Origin: Acidimicrobiales bacterium
GTDB taxonomy: Bacteria > Actinomycetota > Acidimicrobiia > Acidimicrobiales > Palsa-688
NCBI GenBank assembly: GCA_019241495.1
Contig: JAFAWZ010000261.1
Span: forward strand, 1 to 5,089
Direction of reading: 5' to 3'
DNA length: 5,089 nucleotides
The notes beneath the pieces are model-generated. The model was not told the DNA's origin. It did no database searches and worked only from the letters and a program-made list of their open reading frames with translations. Positions 4,010 through 5,089 of this stretch are shown here, piece by piece. Each line of letters opens with the position of its first letter. Positions within the stretch are counted from its first letter, which is position 1. The translations under genes and the position numbers were made by a program.

Positions 4010-5089
4010 CCGAGCGGGAGCCGCTCCTGGCCCGCCTCGTGGTACTCCTGCAGGCTGCGCACCATGAGCTCGCGATCCGCCCGGTCCCCGATGCCGGCCA
4101 CCGCGGCGCGCGCCGCCGCCACAGTCGTCAGGCATGCCACTCGGTGCTGGTTGGCGGCCCGGCGGATGTATGCACCGTCGGCCCGGGGACCACGGCCCCG
4201 GGGGGTGTTGACGACCAGGTTCACCTTCCCGTCCCTAATGAGTGCCACCGCATCCACGCTGTCATGGCGTTCGGCCACGCAGCCGGGCTCGATAGATGTC
4301 TCCCCTACCTTCGCCACCACCGTCTCCACCGGCACTCCGGCGCGTTCGAACCACGCCGCCGTTCCCGCCGTGGCGGCCAACGAGAAGCCCAGCTGGACGA
4401 AGCGGCGGGCGACGGCGACGCCGGCGTCTTTGTCCCTGTCGGCCAACGAGAAGAAGATCGCTCCTCCGCCGGGCAGCTCGTCACCCGCGGCGGCCTGGCT
4501 TTTGGCGAACGCCAGGCCGAAGGTGGCGTCGATGCCCATCACCTCGCCGGTCGAGCGCATCTCCGGGCCGAGCAGCGTGTCGGTGCCGGGAAATTTGACG
4601 AACGGGAAGACCGCCTCCTTGACGCCGACGTGCGCCGGCCGCGCCTCCCAGGTCGCGTCGCGCACGCCGAGCTCGTCGAGCGTGCGCCCCACCATCACAC
4701 GCGCCGCGATCTTGGCCAGCGGCTGCCCCGTCACCTTCGACACGAACGGCACGGTGCGCGACGCGCGCGGGTTGACTTCGAGGACGTAGACGCGGTCGTC
4801 CTTTATCGCGAACTGAATGTTGATGAGGCCGCGAACCTTCAGGGAACGCGCGAGCGTGCGCGTGTAGTGGCGCATCGTGTCGAGGTGCTCTTCGGCAATC
4901 TTGAACGGCGGCAGCACGGACGAAGAGTCGCCCGAGTGAATCCCCGCCTCTTCGATGTGCTCCTGAATCCCGGCGACGACGCAGGTCTCACTGTCTGCGA
5001 GCGCGTCCACGTCGAACTCGGCCGCGCGCTCCAGAAACTTGTCGATGAGCACGGGCTTCTCCGGCGAGGCGTCGACGGCCGTGCGCATG
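4006..5089 (-). CDS. carB: Carbamoyl-phosphate synthase large subunit, C-terminal third (5' end outside window)
   Basis: CarB makes carbamoyl phosphate from bicarbonate, two ATP and glutamine-derived ammonia for pyrimidine and arginine synthesis, working in the cytoplasm with CarA. About 360 C-terminal residues are visible out of roughly 1,070 to 1,100 in the family. Numbering from the first visible Met, residues 1-200 are the end of the second ATP-grasp domain. They include HIEEAGIHSGDS, the metal-binding Q92, E104 and N106 within LEVNPRASRTVPFVSK, and LLGPEMRSTGEVMG. Residues from about 208 to 360 are the MGS-like allosteric domain, with T240 and T243 in the ATAGT motif and N294-T295 in VVNTPRGRG, matching the nucleotide-binding positions of the E. 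coli enzyme. The first Met is internal (family sequences read YMRTAV there), so the gene continues beyond 5089. The TGA stop overlaps the pyrD ATG as ATGA, implying coupled translation. No frameshift is visible. Confidence 0.97.
   Translation of the reverse strand, partial: MRTAVDASPEKPVLIDKFLERAAEFDVDALADSETCVVAGIQEHIEEAGIHSGDSSSVLPPFKIAEEHLDTMRHYTRTLARSLKVRGLINIQFAIKDDRVYVLEVNPRASRTVPFVSKVTGQPLAKIAARVMVGRTLDELGVRDATWEARPAHVGVKEAVFPFVKFPGTDTLLGPEMRSTGEVMGIDATFGLAFAKSQAAAGDELPGGGAIFFSLADRDKDAGVAVARRFVQLGFSLAATAGTAAWFERAGVPVETVVAKVGETSIEPGCVAERHDSVDAVALIRDGKVNLVVNTPRGRGPRADGAYIRRAANQHRVACLTTVAAARAAVAGIGDRADRELMVRSLQEYHEAGQERLPLG
4012..4028 (-). promoter_or_regulatory. Ribosome-binding site of pyrD partly enclosed in a small hairpin
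   Basis: AGGAG (4024-4028) lies 14 bases before the pyrD ATG, farther than usual. A 6-bp stem, GAGCGG (4021-4026) with CCGCTC (4012-4017) around CTC, hides most of this site and ends two bases before the ATG. Ribosomes finishing carB at 4006-4008 would open it, consistent with translational coupling. The arrangement is seen; its effect is inferred. Confidence 0.35.

Noticed and set aside
49..4789. Long plus-strand reading frames, for example 143-1006, 2260-3324 and 3833-4789
   Set aside because: They run opposite to well-supported genes, their products are low-complexity Arg/Gly/Pro/Ser sequences with no recognisable domain, and such open frames are expected opposite GC-rich genes.
4621..5089. 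Codon use in the upstream part of visible carB (almost no CGG, more ATT, GCG over GCC) differs from the downstream part, hinting at a recombination or assembly join
   Set aside because: The counts are small (about 13 Arg and 9 Ile codons), GCG stays common later, the protein is continuous with the family through the region, and strong conservation can bias codons.

Overview
The window is a compact, GC-rich (by eye roughly 70% G+C) stretch of bacterial chromosome in which every supported gene lies on the minus strand. Reading in the direction of transcription (from high to low coordinates) the order is carB (3' part), pyrD, pyrF, mihF, gmk, rpoZ and coaBC (5' part). No gap exceeds about 31 bases, four junctions overlap, and both ends are cut inside genes. 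I see no RNA gene, mobile element, CRISPR array, convincing intrinsic terminator or supported plus-strand gene. The many long plus-strand reading frames are GC-driven shadows of the minus-strand genes.

Organism: the actinobacterial integration host factor (mihF) between pyrF and gmk, followed by rpoZ and coaBC, is the classic housekeeping order of Actinomycetota (as in Mycobacterium and Streptomyces). The short type of PyrF and the class 1B type of PyrD differ from my recollection of those model genera and fit a deeper lineage, perhaps Acidimicrobiia. That finer placement is inference.

Layout: 4006-5089 carB, ending in a 4-base ATGA overlap with pyrD; 2984-4009 pyrD, with an unusual N-terminal extension whose DNA folds into a 13-bp hairpin; 2293-2997 pyrF, overlapping pyrD by 14 bases and preceded by a good Shine-Dalgarno; 1944-2261 mihF, with no Shine-Dalgarno and a possible leaderless promoter; 1378-1929 gmk, with a TTG start; 1061-1372 rpoZ; 1-1095 coaBC, beginning at a GTG inside rpoZ behind a strong Shine-Dalgarno.

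Function: carB, pyrD and pyrF supply the first, fourth and sixth steps of UMP synthesis. gmk turns GMP into GDP for RNA, DNA and (p)ppGpp pools, rpoZ adds the omega subunit to RNA polymerase, mihF shapes the nucleoid, and coaBC makes 4'-phosphopantetheine for coenzyme A. The block links nucleotide supply, transcription and cofactor supply. No new biological system is evident. The items most worth a second look are the hairpin and extension at the pyrD start, the apparent absence of pyrK beside a class 1B pyrD, and the possible leaderless promoter of mihF.
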